Positions 31,012 through 43,060 are shown, counted from the stretch's first letter. The stretch is DNA of 64,000 bases from Aspidapion aeneum (GCA_963576565.1 OY755047.1:29301351-29365350); one strand, 5' to 3'. Made by a program: numbers and translations. Notes: generated from the sequence alone by a model not told the origin.

Positions 31012-31379
31012 TGATTCAAAATCCGGAGTTGTGTGCTCTCAAGCTTCCGGTAGCTACGAGAACACGGTAGGTATTATATTAGAAAAGGAGAGGAATACAC
31101 ATTCACGATTGTTAGTTGTATGAAACCCTATGTATCCATCTATCAGTGGTGCACGGCATATAGCGCGTTACTAAAGGAGTCAGACGTGGAATTTCCAACA
31201 AACAATATCAAGCCAAACTGAAAATCCCAAAGGTTAGTTTTAGCGACTTAGATATAAATTATACGAGGAGAATTTAGTGGCACAAGGGCAAGGGAAAAAT
31301 AAGAAAAATAAGATAATAAAAAGATTTACCTCTGGCTGGATTTGAACCAGCGCACAGAAGGGCCAAATGGAGCTAATGT

Positions 31380-33520
31380 CGGAAATAATTATTTAAACAC
31401 CCAAAATATTAGAAACAAAAATAATGTGTATTGGTTATTGTGATATAGGTTAAAATGCACCTGCTTAATATTTTATAAAGCTTTAATATTTGGTTTTTTC
31501 ACAGGGTGATTTAAAAATAGTTTTTTTTTAAAGAAATTTAAGTACTTTTACAAAACAAAGTAATTAAGACCTAAACATTTATTAAAAATGAGTTTAGAAA
31601 TTCTAAATTTTATAATATTTCTGTTTAAGTTATTTAACCTGGCTCATAATATACAGTATCTCCCAAAAGTCTGGAATCACCTTTTTTTTTAAACTTGGAG
31701 ATAAAATCATGGACACGTCAATTTTGAAATAGGAAGAGGAGTCACCTAAAAATACTATATTGTACAGAGTGTCCTCAATAAGACTTTTTAGATAAAAGTT
31801 GTTTATTTTTTGCTTGCATTTTGCTATTCTCTACATACAAAATTAGGTTTTGTATTGAAGATCATTGTAAAAAAATGACATAAGGGCAAAATTTATATTA
31901 AAATAAGACCTATTATTATTATTTTGTGGACACACTCCACACATGTGTAATTGTTTTGCTTTCTAACATTGTTTTATTGATATTAATTTTAAACAACAAG
32001 TAAAATTAAAGAAAGAAGAATTATAAAAAAGTTTCTCTTTGGCCGGGACTCGAACCCGGAACTTCTTGTTCTGTACGTAAACGCTCTTTCATTAAGCTAC
32101 CAAAAATCATACATAAATTTTCCGAAAACTTCCACCTATGCATAAGCTTAACAACCATAACAACTATCAAAGTAGACCCAATCAAAAAACAAAAGTAACT
32201 TTTTTCTTGCAATATGGTATAAAACTATTAATTCATGTTAATTTTAAAATTTGGAAGTAGTGCTGATATAAAAAAGTTGATTTTTTGACTAACCCCCATA
32301 TATTATCTAACAAATTAAAAAAAAATTGCATTACAAGTGACTTTGCCTTAGTGCGTTTACTAAGCCATTTTTATGGTAAATTAATTTTTATCGGTCAAGA
32401 TGTAAGAGTTAATATTATTAAAACATACAAAAAAACGACCATTTCACGAATTTTGACGGTTTATATCTCAAAAACTGTACATAGAAAAACTTAACTTTAC
32501 TTACATTTTTTTTTGTTACATACCCCACTATAACATACTAAAATTATAGCCAGTTTAACCAAGACAACAATTCCCCATAAGGCCTGTGTAAACTGTGCGT
32601 GGTCCTTTAATAATCCACTTAACCCATACTTAACCCTTTCCAAAACAAAGATCTGTCAAAATGATATTTTTGAAAAATTTTCGGGCGCCTTTCTTAAGTT
32701 AAAAATACGAAAACGGCAAGTTTGTAAAAGATTTGGTTCCTTTTAACTAAAGTAACTGTAACCGCTACTATAATTCACTTGGCTTTTTACAGGCCTAAAA
32801 AGTTGTTTATATTAATTTGATTAAAATCCTTTATTTAAAAATTTTTTCGAACGAAGCTTTTCCTAATTTTTACGCGTCCGCCATCTTTAAATTTAATGAG
32901 TTAATCAATTTAATGTTAAAAAACTATCAATCAAATTTTTAGTCAATTAAACACTTTTTATTAAATAAAAATTCGTTAATAAACAAACAAGTTTTACTTG
33001 GGTCGTATGTAGGCACTTTATTTTTAATATTAAAAATCTCAAAAAGGCGCAAGAAAGCGCAGCCATTTTTTTTTCATTTTGTTAAGAAACATTCAATTAA
33101 CAAAAAAGTGACAATAGTTTTGCTTAACAAAATTTTGTCACACACTAAATTATATTTTTTATATTTCTTTAAGGTAAATTCTAATAATAATTGACTTCTT
33201 AGTTTAAAAAATATGATTACTCTATGACAACCTACAGTTTTTTGGTTAAATTACCTGTGCTGGATGTCTCCATCGTAAAAAAATTTTTAGTATTAACTAT
33301 AACACTTCATATATTGTTAGAGAAAGTAATACATAATTATTCAATAATTTGTATGTAATTATCATAAAAATTAAACAGATGCTTTTTAAAGTGTCAAACT
33401 CACGTCATACTAAAAAACAAGTGAAAATACTCTGTTGCATTTTCAGCGCCCACTAGTTTGCTACATAATTTGAGTTCCAAATATTGTATATGTATATTTG
33501 TGTTTTTTTAGTTTCTTCCA
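31380..33520. other. AT-rich stretch bracketed by inverted array fragments
   Basis: No protein gene is seen. GCACAGAAGGGCCAAATGG (about 31371) and its inverted relative near 33530 bracket the stretch. A tRNA-like block lies at 32036-32106. Confidence 0.35.
32036..32106 (-). tRNA. tRNA-like pseudogene
   Basis: A 71-base block with T arm CCGGG TTCGAGT CCCGG, D arm GCTT/GAGC and a U-rich acceptor that can pair (TTTTTGG/CCAAAGA). The anticodon stem (TTTAC against ACAAG) has two mismatches. A GACATAAGGGCAAAA-like remnant about 160 bases upstream (near 31877) links it to the array units. Confidence 0.5.
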
Positions 33521-33529
33521 CTTTTACAC

Positions 33530-33620
33530 CCGATTGGCCCCTTTGTGCATCTGCCGTTCGTCTTATTTTTCTTATTTTTCCCTTGCCCTTATTCCACTAA
33601 ATTCTTCTTGTTGTTTAATT
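33530..33620 (-). repeat. Inverted partial copy of the tRNA-array unit
   Basis: On the minus strand: AGAAGAATTTAGTGGAATAA, GGGCAAGGGAAAAATAAGAA, then GCACAAAGGGGCCAATCGGG, which parallels array unit 4 and its flank near 31290-31390. Confidence 0.6.
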
Positions 33621-33663
33621 AAAAGATAGTTTTTGTTAATCAAAAGAACATTGTGTATTACCG

Positions 33664-33913
33664 CACACATATACTATACTATAGTAGTGTGAGCTATGGT
33701 GATCCTAATTTTTTCGAGAAAAAAAAGTTGCTCCGATGTCAAAATTTTAGCTCACACATATACTATACTATAGTAGTGTGAGCTATGGTGATCCTAATTT
33801 TTTCGACAAAAAAAAAGTTGCTCCGATTTCAAAAATTTTTATATATCTTTGCGTTTCAGAAGATTTTGAAACTTTTTTGTTGCGCCGTCTGTCTGTCTGT
33901 CTGTCTGTCTGTA

Positions 33914-33944
<31 letters not shown>

Positions 33945-34392
33945 ATGTCTGTAACGACCAACGCGCATAACTCAAAAACCGCTTGGCCGATTTTAATGAA
34001 ATTTGGTACCTAGGCTGGGTTTTGGGCCGAGATGGTCCCATTTAAAAATGAACAAAATCCACCGAACACAAACCAAATAAAAGGGTGGGGGTAGATTTCA
34101 AAAATTAGAGTTTAAGTGAAAATATGGCGTGAGTGATATCAAACGAAAGGTAATTGAGTCCGGAGTTTAACAAAATACATTTTAGTTTTTGTTTTTTTAA
34201 GGGTGGGGGTAGATTTCAAAAATTTGAGTTTAAGTCAAAACATGGGTTGTGTGGTATCAAACAAAAGGTAATTTAGTCTGGATTTGAATAAAATATATTT
34301 TAGTTTTTAGTTATATTAGCTCACACGTACACTATAACTATAGTACCTAGTGTGAGCTTAGGGGCCCATATATTGGCAGAGTATTTTTATAT
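33664..34392 (+). mobile_element. HINE/Helentron-like element, copy 2
   Basis: Same plan as 8941-9691. The start hairpin is present twice (33664-33700 and 33751-33785) through a partial duplication of the first 87 bases. A GTCT microsatellite occupies 33889-33953, then tandem units with CAAACGAAAGGTAATTGAGT, and the closing hairpin at 34318-34358. The end runs directly into copy 3 at a shared TTTTATATATCTTTGCG-like junction. Confidence 0.65.
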
Positions 34393-35125
34393 ATCTTTGC
34401 GTTTCAGATGATTTTGAAACTTTTGTTGCGCCGTCTGTCTGTCTGTCTGTCTGTCTGTCTGTATGTCTGTATGTCTGTATGTCTGTATGTCTGTATGTCT
34501 GTATGTCTGTATGTCTGTATGTCTGTATGTCTGTATGTCTGTATGTCTGTATGTCTGTATGTCTGTATGTCTGTATGTCTGTATGTCTGTATGTCTGTAT
34601 GTCTGTATGTCTGTCTGTAACGACCTATTAATCAAATTTGGTACCTAGGCTGGGTCTTGGGACGAGATGGTCCCATTTAAAAATTAACAAAATCCACCAA
34701 ACACAAGCGAATTAAAAGGGGGTAGATTTCGAAAATTAGATTTTATGTGAAAATATGGCGTGTGTGATATCAAACGAAAGGTAATTGAGTCTGGAGTTAA
34801 ACAAAATACATTTCAATTTTTTTTTATGGGTGGGGGTAGATTTCAAAAATTGGAGTTTATGTGAAAATATGGCGTGTGTGATATCAAACGAAAGGTGATT
34901 GAGTCCAGAGTTAAACAAAATACATTTTAGTTTTTATTTTTTTTTAAGGGAGATTTCAAAAATTTGAGTGAAAACATGGCTTGTGTGGTATTAAACGAAA
35001 GGTAATTTAGTCTGGAGTTAAATAAAATATATTTCAGTTTTTAGTTATATTAGCTCGAACGTACACTATAAATATAGTACCTAGTGTGAGCTTAGGGGCC
35101 CATATATTGGCAGAGTATTTTTTTT
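34393..35125 (+). mobile_element. HINE/Helentron-like element, copy 3 (lacks start hairpin)
   Basis: It begins at TATCTTTGCGTTTCAGATGA, the internal position of copy 2. It carries an expanded GTCTGTAT microsatellite at 34434-34618, three tandem units and the closing hairpin at 35050-35092, then GGCAGAGTATTTTTT. The head-to-tail junction suggests recombination or rolling-circle readthrough rather than two independent insertions. Confidence 0.65.
34434..34618. repeat. (GTCTGTAT)n microsatellite of about 185 bases
   Basis: Eight-base units, near-perfect, replace the four-base GTCT array found at the same place in other copies. Open frames across it in several registers (CLYVCMSV, TDIQTYRH types) are artefacts. 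Confidence 0.95.
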
Positions 35126-35187
35126 GGAAAAATAATTTTGTAGGAATTAATAAAATATCCTAAATTGCAGTGGCGCACATGTCTTAA

Positions 35188-35338
35188 AGCCGATCACACA
35201 CAAAAAAACATAACGCGTAAGAACCTTATGGACTTTTCTTACGTAAATCCAATATGGCCGCTGCTATTCGATCGCTGATTGGTTGAAAGCCCGCTATGCG
35301 CCATGCTACGGATTACGTAAATTGTGTGTGTGAAGGCC
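35188..35338. mobile_element. Short MITE flanked by TTAA
   Basis: Inverted ends AGCCGATCACACACA and the complement of TGTGTGTGAAGGCC are flanked on both sides by TTAA (35184-35187 and 35339-35342). A TTAA target is typical of piggyBac-type transposition. The element is about 151 bp and non-coding. Confidence 0.6.
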
Positions 35339-36013
35339 TTAAGGATGAGGGTAATGGATTTTTCAAGCAGCACTTAGCTGTTTGTAATATTCGTATTACC
35401 TAATAATGCAAATCCAGTGCAAGAATTCATATGTTTTCTGGAAGATTCATGTTTTCTTATTTTCTCATGAAGATGGAGCAAATTTTTCACACCCGTTCGT
35501 GCCCAATTCTTGATGCTACATTATGAAACAACACACACGGGAAACAGTAAAACAGGTTGGTTAAATCACACCCGCAAATCCAGTTATTTTTCTTCTAGAG
35601 GTGTCTAGAAAAATGATGTGTGTCCTTCTGTGATTAACTTGAGTTTAGTTTAGGTCCGGTAAGGGCCTACCCAGTTCTTTAATTTTGATTTTATCTTTCA
35701 AAAAGAGACTGGAAAAATGGCTTTTAATAAATTCACTGGCGAAATTAATTATTAAGATCTATAATAAAAATTCGCGGTAAATTATAACACAACTAAAAAA
35801 GCAAAATAATATGAATAAGGTACAAAACTACCGTATTAGCATATTATGTTAATCAGACTGGCCCATAACATATTGACAAGCGGACCGAACCACGATATTC
35901 TGTGGACTGACCGCAAACTATTTGCGCCTTTCTATGCATTATAACAGCGGTATGATCCCCTCCGCTACCACCCCGTTTCCATTGTATAGTTTTTGCAAAG
36001 TCAGTTGCACAAA

Positions 36014-36512
36014 GGTTAAAGCCGACCATCGACATATCCTTTAAAGAAAGTGACATGGGCGGCGGTAGATATACTAATGAAATTTATTTCATTTAATTAT
36101 GGCGTAAACTAAAGAAATAAAAATAGATAATAAAACTTTCTATTCCTACACCTACAGAAACGACACTGATTTATTTTCTTACTTTGCATACTGCCGACTA
36201 AAAGGGTTCCGAAAAGCACACCCGAAAGCAATTAAAAGCGCATCTCAAAAAAATCTGCCAATCAGATGCCGTCTATCCACCTGTGCCGAGTCGGAGAGAA
36301 AACAAATACTTTGTGCTCGGACCGCAAAGAGCAGCGCCTTTTCTCTGTCGGTAGGGTTGAAATTGTGCCGTCTGTCCACCTGTGCTGGGTCGGTCAGAAA
36401 ACAAATACTTTGTGCTCGGACCGCCAACAGCCGCGCTTTTTCTCTGTCGGTAGAGTTGAAATTATACCAGGAAGATTTTATATGAATTTGGATAACTTTT
36501 GAAGGGCAGATT
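36014..36512 (+). repeat. Dispersed repeat family D, copy 2, with internal duplication
   Basis: Matches 9852-10240. A 98-base module (36267-36364) is repeated at 36365-36462, both containing ACAAATACTTTGTGCTCGGA. Copy 1 has only one module, so the expansion happened in this copy or its lineage. Confidence 0.75.
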
Positions 36513-39500
36513 GAAGCAAAATTTCATGAAATCGATAGAACTCCGTATTAGGAGCATTTCAGGTGACTTTGCAAAAACTATAACGCGGGTCGCGAAATGG
36601 CTTGCGGCCCGAGAAAGCCGAGCGGCTAGCGATTCATGGATTCGTACTTAACCCTGTTAGTGTCAGAGTCAGTGTCGAAGCTGAACTTTAGTTAAGGTAT
36701 GCATCGAGGCGAAAGGGAAAATTATAGAATAAGCAAATAATTAAGTAAAAAATATTTTATAATTAAGATTTTTTTTTGTATATCTTAATGGTCGGGCAGT
36801 CAAATTGGAAATATTCAATTTTTGGGTGATTTTGATATAACTTGGCATGCTGTTTAAGGACTCCCTACGAAGTTAGGAAAAAACAGTGATTTGCTTGGCG
36901 TCGCATTATAGGTAGCGTCGCGACGCCCTAAAGGTGAACATTGATAATAACCTACTTTTTGTCAAATATCTCAAAAACGGTAATTTGTAGGACAATTTTG
37001 TTTTCAGTTTTATACAGCCAGTAGATGTATCTATCTACCGCTCTATAACAATCTCAACAAATATTTTCAGTTTTTTTATAAAAAATTTTAGAAGTGAAAT
37101 TTTCACCTTAATTTAAGTTTGTAATTTTTAAAATTTTTGGATTATTTGCTTTCCTTGAACACAGTTTAGTGATGATTTTGATCTCGTATAATAATTATTG
37201 TATTTTTTGAGTTAGCCTATCACAATGTGATTAAATTTATACATTATCTTTACACGGAACCGCGCAAAAAAATATCAAAATTAGCAATATCGCGTTTTGT
37301 AAAAAAAATTTAAAAAATGCTTTTAAGATTAAATAATTTTTTTTAAGTACTACTACTATTTTTTTTATTCTTATTTCTTGTCTAAATATTACTAAAACTT
37401 AACAGAATTATTTTAAAAAATATTGCAGTAAATGTAAAATAGACCGGGTGTCTAATAAAAAACTTAAGTAATGCTATGTAAAAAAAAACATTGGATTTAG
37501 GGCTCAATTTGACATCTCTTCATTTGTGTGCCTCGGATTTCTATATTTTCTGGTTGATTCTGATCCTCCAAAGGAATTAGTTATACTAAGAAACAAGCTT
37601 TCAAAAACTGTATAATTTTACAAAAACCGTGCCGGAGTTTTTATGCCAAACATACATAAAAATAGCACTTTTTAAAAAATTGTCGAAATCCCCAAAAATA
37701 CACCATTTACCTTTAATATCGTTTTACAAATGACAATTTTATAATGTTTAAAAGCATACAGCCAGACCAAATTTAAAGAGAATCTTTATTCTTGAAAACG
37801 GAACCAAACTTTTTATATTTAGTAGGGGTGCCGACTACAAAAACTTTAATTATTTGCTGTCAAAATATTAATATGTTTTATGTATTTTGAGACATAAAAT
37901 TTATTATTATTAATGAATTTATATAGAACCTTAGAACCTACAATACATTTAAATAACTGAAGCCCATAACAGGACCCGCCATAGATATTTAGGCGCCCTG
38001 GGCGAAACAGTAAATTGGCGCGCCTATACTCATACTTCTAAATACATCTAATCCGGCTACTCTAGATGTACAATTTAGCACCTTTAGAGCTTTGATTTGG
38101 CGCCCTTATGATTGGGCGCCCCTGAGCAGAAGCCCGGTTTGCCCGTGCCTACTACGGGCTCTGCCCATAGACGTACTAAAGGGGTCCAAAGCTACAAAAA
38201 ATACAAATACCAAATCAATTACTGGCTGTTTTCGGCGGCTTTTGGGGTTTGTAAGTACCTACAAATGTTTTCTATTTAGCTCTAGATCAGCGTGTACGTA
38301 TATGTATTGTATTATATTAGTTCTAGGGTAAAAATATTATAATAAGACAATTTTAGGAATGCTTTATATAGGCAGTAATTTTAAGGCTTTATTTGTAAAA
38401 TGTTGGCATACTTCCCATAATACCTGTAATAGTGAATAGTGAATTTAAATTAAGCATCGCGGAGGCGTCATCATGTTTCCTCCCAATTTGTTGGTCACCT
38501 GAGTTACTACTGATATACTTGTCGACCTTAAGGAAATCCTACTCTATGCAATACCACCTCTAGAGTATTATTTCAAGTATCTCATAGTTATATGGCTCCA
38601 AGTAATTAGAAATCTGATGGCTTGGAATAAATTTGTCAAAAACAATGCAACACATTGTGGCATTATCTTTTTGGTGCGTTCGTAGAGAAGAAAATCAGAA
38701 TCTTTTAATAAAATTTCGCAACAAAACTTATTTAGGTAGTAAGTTGCATTTTTTTATAAAATTACCGGTATTTTAAAAATATCGCTAGCGGAGTTTATTA
38801 TTTTATAAATATCTAAGTTATTACGTATTTCTTTTCTATTTCGGTAAATATTAATCGAAACTAGAGAATATTAAATTACATGTTTTTATAATTATTAGGT
38901 TCAGGTCCGGGGCTGGAGTATTGGCCGCCTATTTTGATGCCTCTCCTGATCATAGAATTCTTTAAAATGTTCGATTTTAATAGGGTGAATTGCACTTTGC
39001 AAGTGGTTTTATTGTACGCATTTGGCTGCCCTCATATAACAACACCTTAGGTGACTGCGTCGTTGATGGCCTTACCCCCAAACAAAATAGTTTTTTGGAT
39101 TATAATAATTTATCAAAGTTTAACAGGAAGTAAAAAAAATATTATTATATGGTAAAAATACACTTTCTTCGGAAATTAGCAAACAATCTATGAGCCTAAA
39201 ATTTGGGATGGATTTCTTGTTTGCTTTTTTAATTTTGCTTGCATTTCTTTGCTTACAAAAATGCATCATGGTTAACATCGATAGGGGGTAAAAATTACTC
39301 GCAACTAAAAATAGCGATCCTTCATAAAGAGACAAATATTATTTAGTCGGCCATCTTTGATTTAAAAATTGACGAAAGTTGCTATGGTGATACTCAAAGA
39401 GCAATCGATTCTCACTATGATACTTTTCATTTAATTGAAATCGGTTTAGTTTTAATGAATTTGTGAGGAAATGCAGACAGAATTAGGCAATCGTATAGTT

Positions 39501-39880
39501 TGTGAAACATATTTGCCCTATCAATGGTTAAAATAAAAATTAATACTTCCAAAACTGCTAAACCTAATGATTTAAGTTTTGTTCTGTGTGGCGGATAAAG
39601 AGCTTTTTAACGAATTGAAAAAAAAAACGGATAGTCTCTCGAAACGTAAGAATAAACAAACCTCTTTGAAAGGTTAAGTTTGATTCAGACCGCCATCTTG
39701 AATTTTAGGAAGGCGATAAATTTCGATAGGGACCTTTAAAGCGCAATTAATTTTTGCCTTGATACTGTGACGATTATCCCAAAAAGGCATTTAATATTCC
39801 TTCAAAGTTATAAATTGCATGTGGAATTTTTGGGTGACGCAGTTATTCGAAACAATTACGCAAATATCGTAATGGGTTCG
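36513..39880. other. No gene seen
   Basis: A long stretch with no supported coding region, RNA gene or delimited mobile element. The small open frames have no recognisable protein pattern. Confidence 0.4.
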
Positions 39881-40173
39881 TTGCTCTGGGTTCCTAGGCA
39901 AAAAACTAGGTTACGCTGACCCTGCAGATATCGAAGTCATTTCGGGGTTTGCGTTAATTGACCAATAGAACGTTGACATACTGGACTTTTGCGAGACGTG
40001 GAAGTGAGCTGTCACGCAAAAGGACGGCCGTGGAAGCGGAACGGAGAAGGTGACGGTGGCTTTTTGGGGAGTCGTGGCATTCAGTTTTTTTGGGGGCCAA
40101 GAAAGAAAGCACGTCAAGTGGGAGAGGGCAGAAAAATTGAGAGGGCGACAAGGGTTCCTAAAAAATAGCGGAG

Positions 40174-40542
40174 TCAAGGGGCGTGAATAGAAGTTCCAAA
40201 AAGTGCAGTGCCGGTACAACCATAATGTAAGTAATAACCCTTATTATTATTGTATTCATTCCCAAAGCAAGCATTATAACTATTTGTACTACCAATATCC
40301 TGTTTTCTCTGGACAGCGTTTGTGGTCCCTGGATCTTTCGCTTTTAAGGGAACGATCCCGAAGGACCCGGAAACCGTGGCGGCTTGTGCCAACCCTGTTG
40401 ACACAATCCGGGCGTTAAAACTGGTCAGGGGGGAAAAACAAGCTTGTACGGTCTTGGAAGGCGACGGGGAATTAGCGCCCTGAAGGCTTCTAAGGCCGTT
40501 AAGCGTGACATGCCCAAATTCAAAAAATTTTTGCATCATTTC
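40174..40542 (-). CDS. Candidate exon, unrecognised
   Basis: The minus strand has a strong acceptor, TTTTTCACTTGCAG, ending at 40543. An open frame follows to a stop at 40174 (about 120 codons; phrases EFGHVTLNGLRSLQGANSPS, GLAQAATVSGSFGIVPLKA). The patch 39990-40520 is clearly richer in G and C than its surroundings, as exons in AT-rich genomes often are. I do not recognise a family. On the plus strand a good donor, GTAAGTA (40227), and a CCAAT box (39960) offer another reading: a 5' exon on the plus strand. The true strand is open. Confidence 0.3.
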   Translation of the reverse strand, partial: EMMQKFFEFGHVTLNGLRSLQGANSPSPSKTVQACFSPLTSFNARIVSTGLAQAATVSGSFGIVPLKAKDPGTTNAVQRKQDIGSTNSYNACFGNEYNNNKGYYLHYGCTGTALFGTSIHAP

Positions 40543-40569
40543 CTGCAAGTGAAAAATCTAAGTTATAAT

Positions 40570-42850
40570 ATGTTTTTATAGGCAGACTTAAAAGGAACCT
40601 TAGTGTGCAACCAAACCCAAAATCACCCCTAAAACCACTTAACCGCTTCAGATAAACCAAAATGAAGGAAAAATACAAAAATGTAAATTTTGATAAAAAC
40701 TAAATTTAACAATTTTTATTTAATGGAACTTAATCACGCTTCCAAAGTGCAATACCTTGTTAGAAGAGCACACTCATTGTCTGTTAGTTATTTCAGAAAA
40801 TCTGAATCAATGTCACGTCACATTTGAAAGCTCGTCGCCTAAAAAAAAATATGATTTTTGTAAATGTCTTCATAAGTTTATTAATCGTACCAATTTATAT
40901 CAAAATCACCACAACTTCGGAAATTCTGCCCAACCATTAAAGATCAACAGCCCCTTCCAAATTAAAACTTGTTTTTCCCAAGAATGCACTTTAACTAGTT
41001 ATTGCCCTCTTTCGTACGACACCACGCTGTATGAATAATGGATTCACAGTTAGTTATGCACGGTGTCATAAGGCCCCAGATTGAACCCTATGGGTATTAA
41101 GGTCCCCCATAATTTCGTCCTTTTTCGACAGTTTTACGGGTCAAACCGCCGGTTTTGCACAAATTAATTTTTTTTTACCACACACCACCGTCTAGGCTTC
41201 GCCGGCGCACACTGGTGGAATTTTCAGAAACGCTGGCCATAAAAAATATTTTTGTTTGCGGTATGTTTATTTAAATCTATAACAAAATTATTTAGAACAC
41301 TAGAGTGCTCTAGTTGGCCTTGAGAAAAGCGATTGATATATTTTAATTATGTTTGCAGCGTCCTGTCAACTTAGGTTATGCTTTCCTATTAGTGTTATTA
41401 ATTTCACAAAATAGATACTTTGATAAGGTTTGTATCCATTAGTCTGTTTAAAAAATCTACTGACGTTTTTAATTAGTTATGGATACCAATAATTATTAAT
41501 GTATTTAGTAACTACTATTGAAAGTATTTTTATTTTTCTGCTTATTGCATAGCCCTGTTGAATTAAAATGTAAATGTAAATTTCACCATATTTCTGACCC
41601 AAAATATTCATTACGATTCTGACAAAAGATATGAAGAAAACAAACTTGCCCGAATTGGCACCATTTTTTATATTTAATTCTTGAAATTTTGGCGTTTTGG
41701 GTGATTATTAAAATTGATTTCGCACAATATTTTTACTGTATATTTATTAAAATGCCAGTCATAGTCATAGTATTAGTTTCTGATATAAATTCGGCAGTAA
41801 CCCTTAAAGAAACACCCTGTATATATTAATAGTGTTTTATTAAAATATAGCGACTGTATTTAGATATTACTAACTTCAAACAAAACTTGATATATTTTCG
41901 TATATAGACAAAAAGTAAATCCATAAGAAATAAATTAAAAGAATGTAGATATATTTAATTTTGATCACCCGGTATAATTTGAAGCTTTTATTATTAAGAT
42001 ATTTAATAAAAATATTGAGGGATTTAAGTATCACGTCTAAACACGGTTTAAGAACCTACAAATAATTTTTAAATTTCGTTTTTATCGATAATTGCTACAC
42101 CCTATATATAATAAGATCTAAAACACAATATTTTAAATGTGTAATAATATTATTATGGCCAGCTTTTCAAAAAAATCGACTAGTGTGCGGTGGTTAACAA
42201 ACACATTTAGGCTCAATTTAAGGTCTGTGTTCATTAGGATTTAGTGGCCTAGGTACACTTGTTGCCCAAATTGGCCAATTAACAATAAAACAGACGTAGA
42301 GCATTTTTGTATTTGTTCGTTATTATTTAATGGCTGTCTACTGTAGTAGACATTTTGCCAGCTTACATCGGTAAACAACAAGATAGTGTGATTCGAAGTC
42401 AATTGGTGCCCAAAATCACCCCTCACTACCCCACCAGCTGGACCTGTCTTTTGACACCCACAAAACAATATTTCTCTTTAAAATTTTGACACTCTTTATG
42501 TAGAGACGGACGATTTTTTACATGCATCCCTCATAACTTCCCTTCAGACAATGAAGCCAACATTACCATACCCTCTACGTAATGCAGTGTTTTAATTTTA
42601 TACAGAACTCTGTAATTTCTTAAATTAAAAATTTTAAGTAACTATAGTCCTTGCCATAGGTAGAGACCCTGTATGTATGACATATCTTGAAGAAATAGAA
42701 ACACGACAAACTACTAATCGAAATTCAGTCAATCAATCTATTTAAGCCTAAAGCATAGGTGGGAAATATATCGGTCCTCTATAATCTAGCATTGTTTAGA
42801 GAGAGACAAGTTGTGTCTCTCTCATGCGTCTGTTGCCACGTTTTGAGAAA
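40570..42850. other. No gene seen; ACACCCTGTA-type ends present
   Basis: AT-rich. Transposon-end-like ACACCCTGTATA occurs near 41813. No complete element or gene could be defined. The frame at 40757-41038 is not recognisable. Confidence 0.35.
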
Positions 42851-42856
42851 ATCGTG

Positions 42857-43060
42857 GCGAAAGGAAACAAGTTTTCATGGCTAATCGGGTAAAAAGAAGT
42901 TTATGTTTTTCTCATATTTTTTCCATGGGTAGCTCGAAAGCTTAACCTCACGGGGGTCCAAGATCTAAGGGAGACCTAATAAGTATTGACAGTTAACTGT
43001 TTCGTTCTTATGGGACTCCTCATAAAACTGCTTGTTCAATGTGACACCCTTGCGAAGTTA
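42857..43060 (-). repeat. Retrozyme fragment with degenerate hammerhead
   Basis: On the minus strand this matches the array unit from GGTGTCACATTGA through the ribozyme to TTACCCGATTAGCCATG. The ribozyme lies at 42982-43029. GAAACAGTTAACTGTC is intact, but the core box reads ATGAGGA where CTGANGA is required (C3 lost) and stem II is weakened (GTCC against GAAC). Its loop CATAA and the AATACTT stem I arm help define the ancestral ribozyme. Confidence 0.75.

Larger units (their letters stand above)
29925..31375. repeat. Tandem array of about 380-400-base units, each with a tRNA-like cloverleaf
   Basis: Units start with TTAGTTTTAGCGCCCTAGAT at 29925, 30321, 30853 and 31234. Each continues GTGGCATAAGGGCAAG, a minus-strand tRNA-like block, GAACACGGTAGGTATTATAT, CACATTCACGATTGTTAGTT and CAACAAACAATATCAAGCC. 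Unit 2 is longer (532) because a segment of about 120 bases is duplicated around a (TTCGG)n run at 30665-30688. Unit 4 breaks off inside its tRNA-like block at about 31360. Confidence 0.8.

Noticed and set aside
32285..32494. Plus-strand frame of 69 codons beside the tRNA-like block
   Set aside because: AT-rich composition and no recognisable motif.
34434..34618. Regular repeat spacing that could suggest a CRISPR array
   Set aside because: There are no unique spacers. It is a simple octamer microsatellite in a eukaryotic genome.
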